Assembly (NCBI RefSeq): GCF_900115285.1
Contig: NZ_FOYW01000001.1
Span: 2,391,272 to 2,455,271, forward strand
Length of the DNA: 64,000 nt
DNA from: Marinobacter daqiaonensis
Lineage (GTDB): Bacteria; Pseudomonadota; Gammaproteobacteria; Pseudomonadales; Oleiphilaceae
Reading direction: 5' to 3'
The position numbers and the translations under genes were made by a program. A model generated the notes under the pieces. It was given only the letters and a program-made list of their open reading frames with translations, was not told the DNA's origin and searched no databases. Positions 52,467-63,555 of this stretch are shown here, one piece after another; within the stretch, counting starts at the first letter, position 1; each line of letters starts with the position of its first letter.

Positions 52467-52533
52467 TAACAGTGGCTGTGATCGTTTTAACCGAATCTAT
52501 TTCTTGAAGCAAATAGCTCATGGGAGAATTAAA

Positions 52534-52740
52534 TTGATTTTTACCGTGGACTCAGTAAGTCAAGCTATATTGATCTGGTGCGCAATAGCCTCTGCAGGAT
52601 CTTTCTTGCTAGCGATGAACAAGTTCAAGGCCCCATGGGGATATGCCCTAATAGGACTGTTCACCGGTCTGTTCCCGCCGCTTACCATTGTGTTCTGGCT
52701 CGCATTGTGGCTTAAGAAGGCGCCTCGTCGTGCCGATTGA
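52534..52740 (+). CDS. Small two-helix membrane protein, TTG start
   Basis: The predicted start is TTG at 52534, six bases after GGGAGA; the longer open frame to 52393 overlaps the preceding gene. The 68 residues contain two hydrophobic helices (AILIWCAIASAGSFLLAM and YALIGLFTGLFPPLTIVFWLALWL) with a basic tail KKAPRRAD. This layout is seen in many small inner-membrane proteins of unknown role. It may be co-transcribed with the secreted protein upstream. No family is assigned. Confidence 0.5.
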   Translation: MIFTVDSVSQAILIWCAIASAGSFLLAMNKFKAPWGYALIGLFTGLFPPLTIVFWLALWLKKAPRRAD

Positions 52741-52786
52741 CCATGACCTGCCAGCAAAAGGGCTGCTGATGGAGCTCTGAAACCTC

Positions 52787-54235
52787 TCAGCGGCGCCAGA
52801 ACGCCGGCGTCAGCAGCACCAGGAGGGTGAACACTTCCAGCCGCCCCAGCAGCATGGCGAAGCAGAGTACCCATTTGGCGACGTCATTGAGGTTGCCATA
52901 GTGGTAGGCTACCTCGCCCAGGCCCGGGCCGAGGTTGTTCATGGCGGAGGCGACGGCGGTCCAGGCGGTGACCTGATCCAGGCCGGTTGCCAGCAGGATG
53001 ATCAGCATGGCCACGAACATGAACATGTAGACCGAGAAGAACCCCCAGACCGCCTGCAGGACCCGGTCCGATACTGGCCGGTTGCCCAGTTTCACCGGAA
53101 TGACCGCATTAGGATGTAGCAGGCGCTTTACTTCCCGGGTTCCCTGGCGGTAGATCAGCAGCACCCGCATCACCTTCATGCCGCCGCCGGTGGAGCCGGC
53201 GCAGCCACCCATGAAGGCCAGGACGAACAGCATGAACGGCAGCATCAATGGCCACTGGCTGAAGTCAGCGGCGCCAAAGCCGGTCGTGGTGGCGATGGAG
53301 ACAACCTCGAAGATGCCCTTGGTGATGGCAGTCATGGGGTCGAGGGTTGCGGTATAGATCAGGACCACCACCGTAATTGCGCTGACGCAGGCCAGCACGC
53401 TGAAATAGAAGCGGAACTCCGAGTCCTGCCAGTAAGCCAGCAGGCTGCGCTGGCGGAACGCCACGAAGTGGAGCGCGAAGTTGGCTCCCGAGATGATCAT
53501 GAAAACCACCGCGATCATTTCGATCAGGGGGCTGTTGAAATAGCCGATGCTGGCGTCGTGGGTGGAGAAACCGCCGATGGCGATGGTGGAAAAACTGTGG
53601 CCGATGGCGTCAAACCAGGTCATGCCCGCGGCCCAGTAGGCCACGGCACAGACGATGGTCAGTGAGACATAGATGTACCAGAGGGCCTTTGCCGTCTGGC
53701 CGATACGGGGAGTGAGCTTGTTGTCCTTTATCGGCCCCGGCACCTCGGCCCTGTAAAGCTGCATCCCCCCGATGCCCAGCATGGGCAGGATGGCCACCGC
53801 CAGCACGATGATGCCCATGCCCCCCAGCCACTGCAGTTGCTGGCGATACCAGAGAATGGATTCGGGCAGGGAATCAATCCCGGTGATCACTGTGGCGCCG
53901 GTGGTGGTCAGCCCCGAAACCGCCTCGAAGAGGGAGTCAATGTAGGTATAGGGAGCGTTATTGCTGAGGTAGAGGGGAATGGAGCCGGCGACACTCAACA
54001 CCACCCAGAAAAGGGTGGTGATCAGGAAACCGTCCCTTACCCGCAGATCTCCGGTGACCCGGCGAAACGGCAGCCACACGATGAGGCCGCCGAAGAAAAC
54101 CATGGTCAGGCCGTTGGCGAACCGCTCCCACTGGCCATCTTCATAGAGCAGGGAAATGCCCAGCGGCGGCAGCATGGTAAGGCTGAAAAGCATCATCAGC
54201 AGACCGAGTATCTTTCCGATCACCGGCAGACGCAT
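52787..54235 (-). CDS. trkH: Trk potassium uptake protein TrkH
   Basis: The 482-residue channel-like protein has the repeated M1-P-M2 architecture, with pore segments such as SGLTTTGATVITGIDSLP, GFSTHDASIGYF, TTTGFGAADFSQWP and MNNLGPGLGEV. It conducts K+ inward, gated by TrkA and ATP/ADP. It lies 33 bp after trkA on the same strand and is the last gene of the def/fmt-side transcript. Confidence 0.98.
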   Translation of the reverse strand: MRLPVIGKILGLLMMLFSLTMLPPLGISLLYEDGQWERFANGLTMVFFGGLIVWLPFRRVTGDLRVRDGFLITTLFWVVLSVAGSIPLYLSNNAPYTYIDSLFEAVSGLTTTGATVITGIDSLPESILWYRQQLQWLGGMGIIVLAVAILPMLGIGGMQLYRAEVPGPIKDNKLTPRIGQTAKALWYIYVSLTIVCAVAYWAAGMTWFDAIGHSFSTIAIGGFSTHDASIGYFNSPLIEMIAVVFMIISGANFALHFVAFRQRSLLAYWQDSEFRFYFSVLACVSAITVVVLIYTATLDPMTAITKGIFEVVSIATTTGFGAADFSQWPLMLPFMLFVLAFMGGCAGSTGGGMKVMRVLLIYRQGTREVKRLLHPNAVIPVKLGNRPVSDRVLQAVWGFFSVYMFMFVAMLIILLATGLDQVTAWTAVASAMNNLGPGLGEVAYHYGNLNDVAKWVLCFAMLLGRLEVFTLLVLLTPAFWRR

Positions 54236-54268
54236 GTCAGCAACTCCCCTGTGTTTCGAGTGGCGTCA

Positions 54269-55642
54269 TCAGAAGAAGGTCAGCCCCACCTGGAAAAGCT
54301 TTTCCACCTCGCGGATACGGGACTTGTCGATCAGGAACAGAACCACGTGGTCATCCGGCTGCACCCTCAGGTGATCGTGGGCGATGAGCACTTCGTTGTG
54401 GCGGACGATGGCGCCAATGGTGGTGCCCTGAGGCAGCTTGATCTCGTCCAGCCGCTTACCCACCACCCGGGATGAACGATGATCCCCATGGGCGATGGCT
54501 TCGATGGCTTCGGCGGCGCCCCGGCGCAGGGCATGGACGTTCACCACGTCGCCCTTGCGGACGTGGGTCAGCAGGCTGCCGATGGTGGTCTGCTGGGGAG
54601 AGATGGCGACGTCGATCTCGCCCCCCTGGATAAGGTCCACATAATCCGGGTTGTTGATCAGGGTCAGTACCTTGCGGGCCCCCAGGCGCTTCGCCAGCAG
54701 GGAGGCCATGATGTTGGCCTCGTCATCGTTGGTCACCGCGCAGAACACATCGGTGCTCTCGATGTTCTCTTCCAGCAGGATGTCCTTGTTGGCGGCGTTA
54801 CCTTCCAGCACGATGGTCTTGCGCAGGTTCTCGGACAGCATCACGCAGCGGTCCCGGTCCTGTTCCAGCAGCTTGACCTGGTAGCGGTTCTCCAGGGAAT
54901 AGGCCAGGCGCTGACCAATGTTGCCGCCCCCGCAGATAAAAATCCGCTTGTAGGGCTTTTCCAGGGGCTGGAGTTCGCTCATTACTGAGCGGATATGGTC
55001 GGTACCGGCAATGAAGAACACTTCATCGCCATCCTCGATCACGGTGTCGCCCTGGGGAATGATAGGCCGGTCCTTGCGGAATATGGCCGCCACACGGGTA
55101 TCGATGCGGGGCATATGTGTACGCAGATAGGACAGTTCGTGTCCCACCAGCGGACCGCCTTCGGTGGCGCGAATGGCCACCAGGCGGACCAGGCCGTTGG
55201 AAAATTCCAGCACCTGCAGTGCGCCCGGATACTCGATCAGTCGGGTGATGTGCTGGGTCACCAGGTGCTCGGGACTGATCAGGACATCCACCGGAAAACC
55301 GTTCTCGCCGAACAGCTCCTTGCGGGCCAGGTAGGCGTTGGCTCGCACACGGCTGATCTTGGAGGGAGTGCGGAACAGTGAGAACGCCACCTGACAGGCC
55401 ACCATGTTGGTCTCGTCGGAGTTGGTGACCGCGATCAGCATGTCGGCATCTTCCGCCCCGGCCTGACGCAGAACGGTGGGATAGGAGCCTCGGCCCTGTA
55501 CGGTGCGGATGTCGAGGCGGTCCTGCAGTTCCCGCAGGCGGACACCATCGTTGTCGATCACCGTGATGTCGTTGGCCTCGTTGGCCAGGTTCTCGGCAAG
55601 GCTGCCGCCTACCTGGCCGGCGCCCAGGATAATGATTTTCAC
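54269..55642 (-). CDS. trkA: Trk system potassium uptake regulatory protein TrkA
   Basis: The start is a GTG at 55642 after GGAGGAGAACCA; its first bases overlap the rsmB stop (GTGA). The 457-residue protein has two RCK units, the first with [19 protein letters not shown] and the second with [18 protein letters not shown], each binding nucleotide, followed by TrkA-C domains. It regulates TrkH at the inner membrane. The longer frame to 55837 lies inside rsmB and is rejected. Confidence 0.98.
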   Translation of the reverse strand: MKIIILGAGQVGGSLAENLANEANDITVIDNDGVRLRELQDRLDIRTVQGRGSYPTVLRQAGAEDADMLIAVTNSDETNMVACQVAFSLFRTPSKISRVRANAYLARKELFGENGFPVDVLISPEHLVTQHITRLIEYPGALQVLEFSNGLVRLVAIRATEGGPLVGHELSYLRTHMPRIDTRVAAIFRKDRPIIPQGDTVIEDGDEVFFIAGTDHIRSVMSELQPLEKPYKRIFICGGGNIGQRLAYSLENRYQVKLLEQDRDRCVMLSENLRKTIVLEGNAANKDILLEENIESTDVFCAVTNDDEANIMASLLAKRLGARKVLTLINNPDYVDLIQGGEIDVAISPQQTTIGSLLTHVRKGDVVNVHALRRGAAEAIEAIAHGDHRSSRVVGKRLDEIKLPQGTTIGAIVRHNEVLIAHDHLRVQPDDHVVLFLIDKSRIREVEKLFQVGLTFF

Positions 55643-56949
55643 TGGTTCTCCTCCGGCCCGCCCTTGGTCAGACAGGCATAGAAAAATCCGTCGTGGCTGT
55701 TCGGGTCCGGCAGCAGCTGGCGGCCGTGGCCGGTGTCCATTCCCCAGTCCCCGACCCGCTCCAGCAGGGTCGCGTCTGGCTGCTGATGCAGAAACCGCCG
55801 GATTATACGACTGTTTTCCTGGGGAAACACGGAACATGTCGCGTAAACCAGCCGGCCGCCCGGCTTCAGGACTGGCCAGAGGGCTTCCAGCAGGCGCATC
55901 TGGATACCGGCCAACGGCGTGATGTCGGTTTCCCGGCGCAGCAGCTTGATGTCCGGGTGCCGGCGGATCACGCCGGTGGCACTGCAGGGCACATCCAGCA
56001 GGACGCCGTCAAAAGGCTCGCCGTCCCACCAGCTGGCCGTGTCTGCCGCGTCGGCCTCCTTCAGGGTGGCGGAGAGGCGAAGCCGGTCCAGATTTTCCCC
56101 GATCCGCGGCAGGCGCTGGCCGGACTCGTCAATGGCAACCACATCGGCCCGATTGTCCACAGCTTCGAGAATAGCGCAGGTCTTGCCGCCGGGCGCGGCA
56201 CATGCATCCAGCAGTCGTTGCCCGTGCTGCGGTTGCAACCACTGGGTGCACAGCTGTGCGGCCTCGTCCTGGACACTGACATGGCCATCGGTAAAGCCCG
56301 GTAGCAGATCCACCGGCACCGGCCGTTCCAGCTGGATGCCCCAGGGGGCGAAGGCGGTGGCCCGGCCGACGATACCGGCGGCGTCGAGCCGGGCCAGGTA
56401 ATCCTCGCGGCTGCCGTGCATACGGTTGACCCGCAGGGTCATCGGGGCCTGGATATTGTTGGCCTCGAGGATGGCCTCCCAGTGCTCCGGCCAGTTGTGA
56501 CGCAGTTTTTCGATGATCCAGGCCGGGTGGCTGAAGCGGGCCTCGTCGCTGGCCGGCTCCGGGGCGCCGTCACGCTCCGCCTGGCGCAGGACACCATTCA
56601 CCAGGCCGGTCAACGGCGTCTTGCCGAGAGCCTTGCAGGCTTCGACGGTCTCATTGAGGATGGCGTAGGAAGGATTGCCGCTGAAACGAAGCTGGAACAG
56701 GGCGACCAGCATAAGGTGATGAACCACCCGGTCCTGCTTGCGCAGGGGCTTTCTCAATCGGCCGCCGAGTTCCTCATCGAGGCGGTGAAACCAGCGGCAG
56801 GTGCCGTAGCACAGGGCCTGCAGCTGGGCCCGCAGGTCCGGATCGAGATCATGACTGGCGGCGGGGAGGCATTGATTCAGGGACTCCCCCTGCTCCACCG
56901 CCAGCATTACCCGGGCGGCAACCGCGCGAAGGGGCAGCTCCCGGCTCAT
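55639..56949 (-). CDS. rsmB: 16S rRNA (cytosine(967)-C(5))-methyltransferase RsmB
   Basis: The 436-residue protein has an N-terminal NusB-like helical domain ([23 protein letters not shown]) and a C-terminal Rossmann methyltransferase. It contains [11 protein letters not shown] for S-adenosylmethionine and the two catalytic cysteines in [17 protein letters not shown] and [11 protein letters not shown]. The start ATG overlaps the fmt stop by one base (TGATG), and the stop overlaps trkA, so fmt, rsmB and trkA are translationally coupled. Confidence 0.98.
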   Translation of the reverse strand: MSRELPLRAVAARVMLAVEQGESLNQCLPAASHDLDPDLRAQLQALCYGTCRWFHRLDEELGGRLRKPLRKQDRVVHHLMLVALFQLRFSGNPSYAILNETVEACKALGKTPLTGLVNGVLRQAERDGAPEPASDEARFSHPAWIIEKLRHNWPEHWEAILEANNIQAPMTLRVNRMHGSREDYLARLDAAGIVGRATAFAPWGIQLERPVPVDLLPGFTDGHVSVQDEAAQLCTQWLQPQHGQRLLDACAAPGGKTCAILEAVDNRADVVAIDESGQRLPRIGENLDRLRLSATLKEADAADTASWWDGEPFDGVLLDVPCSATGVIRRHPDIKLLRRETDITPLAGIQMRLLEALWPVLKPGGRLVYATCSVFPQENSRIIRRFLHQQPDATLLERVGDWGMDTGHGRQLLPDPNSHDGFFYACLTKGGPEENQ

Positions 56950-57884
56950 CAGCGCAGCACCTGGCCGGGCATCAGCAGCGGTTTGCCGCCGTTGATCAGA
57001 TCCGAGACTGACATGGCGCGGCTGCCGGACAGCTGAACCCGGGTCACCCGCAGGATGCCACGGCCACAGGCGATGTCGATCCCGGATCGTTGCCGGGACA
57101 GAACGGTTCCCGGTTCACTGTCGCTGGAATCCGCTACTGCCACCGCCTCATGGATGCGGACCCGCTGGCCATCCAGTTCGCCATCGGTGCCGGGCCAGGG
57201 GTTGAAGGCCCGGACCTTGCGGGCAATGGCATCGGCGTCCCCCTGCCAGTCAATGCGGGCCTCGTCCTTGCTGAGCTTGTGGGCATAAGTGGCCTGCCGG
57301 TCGTCCTGCGGTATCGCTTCCAGTCCGCGGGTGTCCAATGCGGCGAGGGCTTCGACGATGGCGGCGCCCCCCATGTCCGCCAGCCGGTCGTGCAGGCTGC
57401 CGCCGGTGTCATCATCATGGATCGGAGTCCGGTGTTTCAGCAGCATGTCACCGGTGTCTAGGCCGGCGTCCATCTGCATGATGGTGATGCCGGTTTCGGC
57501 ATCACCCGCTTCGATGGCGCGATGGATCGGGGCCGCGCCGCGCCAGCGTGGCAGCAGCGAGGCGTGGATGTTGATGCAGCCCAGCCGGGGAATCGTCAAT
57601 ACTGCGGGGGGCAGGATCAGGCCGTAGGCGGCAACCACCATGACATCCGGGTTCAGTGCCCCGAGCTGCTGCTGTTCCTCATCCCCTTTCAGGGACTGGG
57701 GCTGGAACACCGGGATCCCGGCGCTCACCGCGGCCTGCTTGACCGGCCCGAACTGCTGCTTGCGACCGCGGCCGGCGGGCCTGTCCGGCTGGGTGTAGAC
57801 GGCAACCACCTCGTGGCCGGTCTTGAGAAGGGCCCTCAGAGCAATGGCGGCAAAATCCGGCGTTCCGGCAAATACGATTCGCAC
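56949..57884 (-). CDS. fmt: Methionyl-tRNA formyltransferase
   Basis: A GTG start at 57884 after AGGAAC gives 311 residues, the standard size, beginning MRIVFAGTPDFAAIALRALL. The catalytic loop INIHASLLPRWRGAAPIHRAIEAGD includes the conserved Asn and His, and the C-terminal OB-fold domain follows. It formylates initiator Met-tRNA. The frame upstream to 58088 crosses a terminator and is rejected. Confidence 0.98.
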   Translation of the reverse strand: MRIVFAGTPDFAAIALRALLKTGHEVVAVYTQPDRPAGRGRKQQFGPVKQAAVSAGIPVFQPQSLKGDEEQQQLGALNPDVMVVAAYGLILPPAVLTIPRLGCINIHASLLPRWRGAAPIHRAIEAGDAETGITIMQMDAGLDTGDMLLKHRTPIHDDDTGGSLHDRLADMGGAAIVEALAALDTRGLEAIPQDDRQATYAHKLSKDEARIDWQGDADAIARKVRAFNPWPGTDGELDGQRVRIHEAVAVADSSDSEPGTVLSRQRSGIDIACGRGILRVTRVQLSGSRAMSVSDLINGGKPLLMPGQVLR

Positions 57885-57918
57885 AGCGGGTTCCTGTCTG
57901 TGGCGTTGGTGGTAAACG

Positions 57919-57943
57919 AAAAAACCGGGTAGCGTACCCGGTT
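57919..57943 (-). terminator. Rho-independent terminator after def
   Basis: In the minus-strand transcript AACCGGGTA and TACCCGGTT form a 9-bp stem with a 3-base loop, followed by a run of T. It lies in the 86-bp def-fmt gap, so fmt onward probably needs its own promoter or readthrough. Confidence 0.8.
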
Positions 57944-57970
57944 CGTCGTTTTGATCAGGCCCAGGGCCGA

Positions 57971-58474
57971 TCAGGCGCTTTTCTTGTGGAGCTTTTCCAG
58001 TTTCTTTCTGATGCGGTTGCGCTTCAGGGCGCTGAGGTAGTCCACGAAAAGCTTGCCGTTCAAATGGTCCATCTCGTGCTGGATACACACCGCAAGCAGG
58101 CCGGTGGCTTCCAGTTCAAAGGCTTCGCCCTTCTCATTGATGGCGTTGATACGAACGTGTTCGATGCGATCGACATCCTCGTAGAAGCCGGGTACCGAAA
58201 GGCAGCCTTCCTGCATGGGCTGATAATCGCCGTCCAGCACTTCCACCTTCGGGTTGATGAACACCCGGGGTTCACTCTTGTCTTCCGAGAGGTCCATGAC
58301 GATGATCTGCTGATGCACGTTTACCTGGGTTGCCGCCAGCCCGATACCCGGAGCGTCGTACATGGTTTCAAACATGTCTTCGATAAGCTTGCGGGTCTCG
58401 TCGGTCACTTCATCGACCGGCTTGGCGATGGTGCGCAGCCGTGGATCCGGATATTCAAGAATGTTCAGTATCAT
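57971..58474 (-). CDS. def: Peptide deformylase
   Basis: The 167-residue enzyme starts at [14 protein letters not shown] and has the three class I motifs [17 protein letters not shown] and QHEMDH, which supply the metal ligands Cys and two His plus the catalytic Glu. It removes the formyl group from nascent proteins. A longer frame to 58570 is not supported. It is divergent from the LysM protein gene and separated from fmt by a terminator. Confidence 0.98.
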   Translation of the reverse strand: MILNILEYPDPRLRTIAKPVDEVTDETRKLIEDMFETMYDAPGIGLAATQVNVHQQIIVMDLSEDKSEPRVFINPKVEVLDGDYQPMQEGCLSVPGFYEDVDRIEHVRINAINEKGEAFELEATGLLAVCIQHEMDHLNGKLFVDYLSALKRNRIRKKLEKLHKKSA

Positions 58475-58629
58475 AAGGACTCGTTCTTGCCTGTCTCTGG
58501 CCTTCATCCAGTCAGGACATCTGGCCGGTGTCACAAAATGCGATCGCGTACCGCGACTTTTGCTACCCACTCGCTATGATAATCGGAGCGAAAACTGTGT
58601 GTTCAAGGGAAGCAGCTGTTGATGGCACT

Positions 58630-58658
58630 ATTATCCCCGGAAGCATCATTGAATACAA
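58630..58658 (-). promoter_or_regulatory. Candidate sigma70 promoter for def
   Basis: On the minus strand TTGTAT (58658-58653) and GATAAT (58635-58630) are 17 bases apart, about 155 bases upstream of def. The 303-bp divergent gap (58475-58777) contains no gene that I can see. A TATATT at 58728-58733 could be the -10 of the LysM gene. Confidence 0.5.
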
Positions 58659-58777
58659 ACTGATCAGCCGATAGTCAGAATCTACTACAAGACACGAATA
58701 TAAGATCACAATTTCTTTGGTTTCCTCTATATTAGGGTGAAGCCACGCTTTCTAGGCACGCGATGAAGGATTTTACG

Positions 58778-59794
58778 ATGAGGAAACTGCTGTACGCTCT
58801 GGCAGCCGTGATGCTGCTGTCCACGTCCTGGGCGCAGGCACAGGGCCCGGAGTTCCGGTCCGACCACCCTGAGCGTTATACCGTCAAGAAGGGCGATACG
58901 CTGTGGGATATTTCTTCCCGGTTCCTGAATAACCCCTGGTACTGGCCGGAGATCTGGCACGTCAACCCTCAGGTGAACAACCCACATCTGATCTACCCCG
59001 GGGACGAGCTGGTTCTGGTCTACATAGACGGCAAACCCCGCCTCACCAAGTCCAGCTCCGGAGTGGTCAGGCTCTCGCCCAAGGTTCGGTCCGAACCGAT
59101 CGACACGCCGATTCCTGCCATTCCCCTGGAGGCGATTGACAGTTTCCTTACCGACACCCGCATCGTGACCGAGGAAGAGCTCGAGGGCGCGCCTTATGTG
59201 CTGGAAGGCACCGAGGGCCGGATCGTGATGGGAGCCCTCGACCGGCTTTATGCACGGGGCGAGGCGCCTGCCAGAAGCGTCGGTGTGTTTCGTCGTGGAC
59301 GGGCCTACACCGATCCTGACACAGGTGAATTCCTGGGCCTGGAGGCCCGCTCCATCGGTGATGGCGATATTACCGCTGAAAATGGCGACGTACTGACGGT
59401 GGATCTCACCCGGACCCGGGAGGAGGTTCGCATCAAGGACCGGCTGCTCAAGCGGGAAGATCGCCGTATCAATACCAGCTTCACCCCCAGCGCGCCCGAC
59501 ACTCAGATCGACGGTAAGATGATTGACGTGGAAAGCGGGGTAACCCAGATCGGTCAGTACAATGTTGTCGTGCTGAACCGGGGCGAACGGGATGGGCTGG
59601 AAGAAGGAAACGTGCTGTCGGTGTTTCAGGCGGGCGGAAAGGCAAAAGATCCGGTGACCGGAGAAATGGTGGCATTGCCTGATGAGCGTGCTGGCTTGCT
59701 GATGGTGTTCCGGACCTACGAAAAACTCAGCTACGGGCTGATCCTGACCGCCACCCGCGCGCTCTCCGTGGGCGACAAGGTGGCCAACCCGTAA
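58778..59794 (+). CDS. Exported LysM-domain protein
   Basis: The start at MRKLLYAL (58778) follows AAGGA; an ATG 15 bases earlier lacks a ribosome site. The 338-residue protein has a signal peptide (to about AQA), then one LysM peptidoglycan-binding domain (about 34-83: RYTVKKGDTLWDISSRFLNNPW, NPHLIYPGDELVLVY), and a C-terminal region of unassigned beta-rich sequence. It matches the conserved Pseudomonas protein encoded between def and dprA, probably a cell-wall associated factor. Its exact role is unknown. Confidence 0.93.
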   Translation: MRKLLYALAAVMLLSTSWAQAQGPEFRSDHPERYTVKKGDTLWDISSRFLNNPWYWPEIWHVNPQVNNPHLIYPGDELVLVYIDGKPRLTKSSSGVVRLSPKVRSEPIDTPIPAIPLEAIDSFLTDTRIVTEEELEGAPYVLEGTEGRIVMGALDRLYARGEAPARSVGVFRRGRAYTDPDTGEFLGLEARSIGDGDITAENGDVLTVDLTRTREEVRIKDRLLKREDRRINTSFTPSAPDTQIDGKMIDVESGVTQIGQYNVVVLNRGERDGLEEGNVLSVFQAGGKAKDPVTGEMVALPDERAGLLMVFRTYEKLSYGLILTATRALSVGDKVANP

Positions 59795-59875
59795 CGCCAG
59801 TCTGACGGGCCGGGGGCCTCCCCGGTCCGGATCCCGGTTGCCAGGACGGCAGCCCGAACAACAGGGAGGTTGCCA

Positions 59876-61078
59876 TTGCCCCAGGTTTCCGCATCCACCG
59901 CATCGTTTATTTCCGATCCCGCCGCGCCCTGGCTGATCCTTGGCATGCTGCCCCGTTTCAGTGGCAAGCGGTGGCTGGCGGTATGCGATGCCTTTTCCGA
60001 CCCGCTGGAATTCCTTGCGGCCTCATCGGCCACCCACAAGGCTTTTGGCGTTGGGGCGGAGGCCCGCGCCATCCTGTCAGCCTGGCAGCGGGCCGATCTC
60101 GATTTCGCACCTCTGGCCCGTATCGCTTCCGTTCTCCTGGACTGTCATGAACGTCGGATCCAGTTGCTGGGCTGGGGTGATCCGCGCTATCCCGAGCCCC
60201 TGCGGCATATTCCGGACGCGCCTGCGGTGCTGTATGCCCGGGGCCGCGTGGAGCAGCTTTGCTGCCCCCAGGTGGCAATTGTGGGCAGCCGTAACGCCAC
60301 CCGGGCCGGACTGGACCATGCCTACCGGTTTGCCGGAGCCCTGACCGAGCGGGGTTACGCCGTCACGTCCGGGCTGGCCCTGGGGGTTGATGGCGCGGCC
60401 CATGCCGGCGCCCTGGCTGCCGGGGGTGACACCGTGGCGGTGGTGGGCACGGGTGTGGATGTGCTTTACCCCCAGGCCCACGGGGCACTGACCGGTCAGA
60501 TCGTAAACAAGGGTGTTCTGGTGTCCGAATACCCGCCGGGTACCCAGCCCAGATCCGGCCACTTTCCCCGCCGTAACCGCATCATCAGTGGCCTCAGCCG
60601 GGGCGTGCTGGTGGTCGAGGCCGGCCTGAGGTCAGGGTCGCTGATCACCGCCCGCCTGGCGCTGGAACAGGGCCGGGACGTGTTTGCCATTCCCGGTTCG
60701 ATTCACAATCCTATGGCCCGGGGCTGTCACGAGCTGATCCGTCAGGGCGCCCGGCTTGTGGAAACGGTGGATGACATCGAAGAGGAGCTGTCGGTCTGGT
60801 GGGCAGACAGCCCGGTATCGCCGGTTCCTGAGCCCGACCCTCCTGAGACTGCTTCATCCGGCTCGCCAATGACAGATGATTCCCAAACGCCGGTGCCCGA
60901 GTACCTGGATGACCGGGAAATCGCAGTCCTAAAGGCCCTGGGATTTGATCCCTGCTCTACCGACCAGCTATGTTCGGCAACGGGCCTGCCCGCGGATCAG
61001 CTGATGCAGTCGCTGCTGTTGCTGGAAATGGAGGGGCTGGTGGAATCCGCACCCGGTGGCTTCCAGCGGATGTCCTGA
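59876..61078 (+). CDS. dprA: DNA-processing protein DprA (Smf)
   Basis: The start is placed at TTG 59876, six bases after GGAGG; an in-frame TTG two codons earlier abuts the ribosome site. The 400-residue protein has an N-terminal SAM-like domain, the Rossmann core (VAIVGSRNATRAGLDHAYRFAGALTERGYAVTSGLALGVDGAAHAGAL, PRRNRIISGLSRGVLVVEA), and a C-terminal winged-helix domain (DREIAVLKALGFDPCSTDQL). DprA binds single-stranded DNA and loads RecA during natural transformation. Confidence 0.97.
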   Translation: MPQVSASTASFISDPAAPWLILGMLPRFSGKRWLAVCDAFSDPLEFLAASSATHKAFGVGAEARAILSAWQRADLDFAPLARIASVLLDCHERRIQLLGWGDPRYPEPLRHIPDAPAVLYARGRVEQLCCPQVAIVGSRNATRAGLDHAYRFAGALTERGYAVTSGLALGVDGAAHAGALAAGGDTVAVVGTGVDVLYPQAHGALTGQIVNKGVLVSEYPPGTQPRSGHFPRRNRIISGLSRGVLVVEAGLRSGSLITARLALEQGRDVFAIPGSIHNPMARGCHELIRQGARLVETVDDIEEELSVWWADSPVSPVPEPDPPETASSGSPMTDDSQTPVPEYLDDREIAVLKALGFDPCSTDQLCSATGLPADQLMQSLLLLEMEGLVESAPGGFQRMS

Positions 61079-61152
61079 TCCAGCACGGACTTGCCGATAC
61101 CGCGATGCCGGGTTAGTCTCAGGCGCCCGGTTACCTGCAGGATGAAAAGCCC

Positions 61153-61728
61153 ATGACGACCTCTATAAACCTTTCCACACCCTGGTCACGCCAGCGGTTG
61201 CAGCAGACACTGGCTGCCGACGGGGTGATTGCCTATCCCACCGAGGCGGTGTGGGGGCTGGGCTGCAATCCCTGGAGCGAATTCGCCGTGGATACCATCC
61301 TTGCCCTCAAGCAGCGGCCAGTGGAGAAGGGGCTGATCCTGGTGGCCTCGTCGGTGGACCAGGTGCAGTTTCTGCTGAGGCATCTGCCGGAGGAGATCCA
61401 GGCCCGGGCCACCGCCCACTGGCCCGGACCGGTCACCTGTGTGGTGCCGGATGTCAAACGCCAGGTTCCGGACTGGGTCCGGGGTGATCACGACACCATC
61501 GCGGTCCGGGTGAGCGCTCACCCGCTGGTAAGGCAGCTCTGTGATCTGGCAGGCATGCCCCTGGTCTCGACCTCATGCAACCCGGCGGGTCGCGAACCGG
61601 CCCGAACCCCCTGGCAGGTCCAGCGGTATTTCCCGGCCGGTATTGACCTGATGGTGTCTGGCAGCCTGGGCACTTCCCGGAAACCCAGCACCATCATCGA
61701 TATTGCCAGTGGTCGACGGCTGCGATAG
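61153..61728 (+). CDS. tsaC: L-threonylcarbamoyladenylate synthase (TsaC/YrdC-type)
   Basis: The 191-residue protein is a YrdC-fold enzyme with DGVIAYPTEAVWGLGCNP, LKQRPVEKGLILVASS and VSTSCNPAGREPA. It makes threonylcarbamoyl-AMP from threonine, bicarbonate and ATP for the t6A37 tRNA modification. It follows dprA by 74 bp and precedes hemF by 9 bp, as in Pseudomonas. Confidence 0.97.
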   Translation: MTTSINLSTPWSRQRLQQTLAADGVIAYPTEAVWGLGCNPWSEFAVDTILALKQRPVEKGLILVASSVDQVQFLLRHLPEEIQARATAHWPGPVTCVVPDVKRQVPDWVRGDHDTIAVRVSAHPLVRQLCDLAGMPLVSTSCNPAGREPARTPWQVQRYFPAGIDLMVSGSLGTSRKPSTIIDIASGRRLR

Positions 61729-63496
<1,768 letters not shown>

Positions 63497-63555
63497 GGCC
63501 CCGCAACTGGGCTATGCTTTGGCCTCTTGAAGTTGTCCTTTCCCTGAGGCGTATT

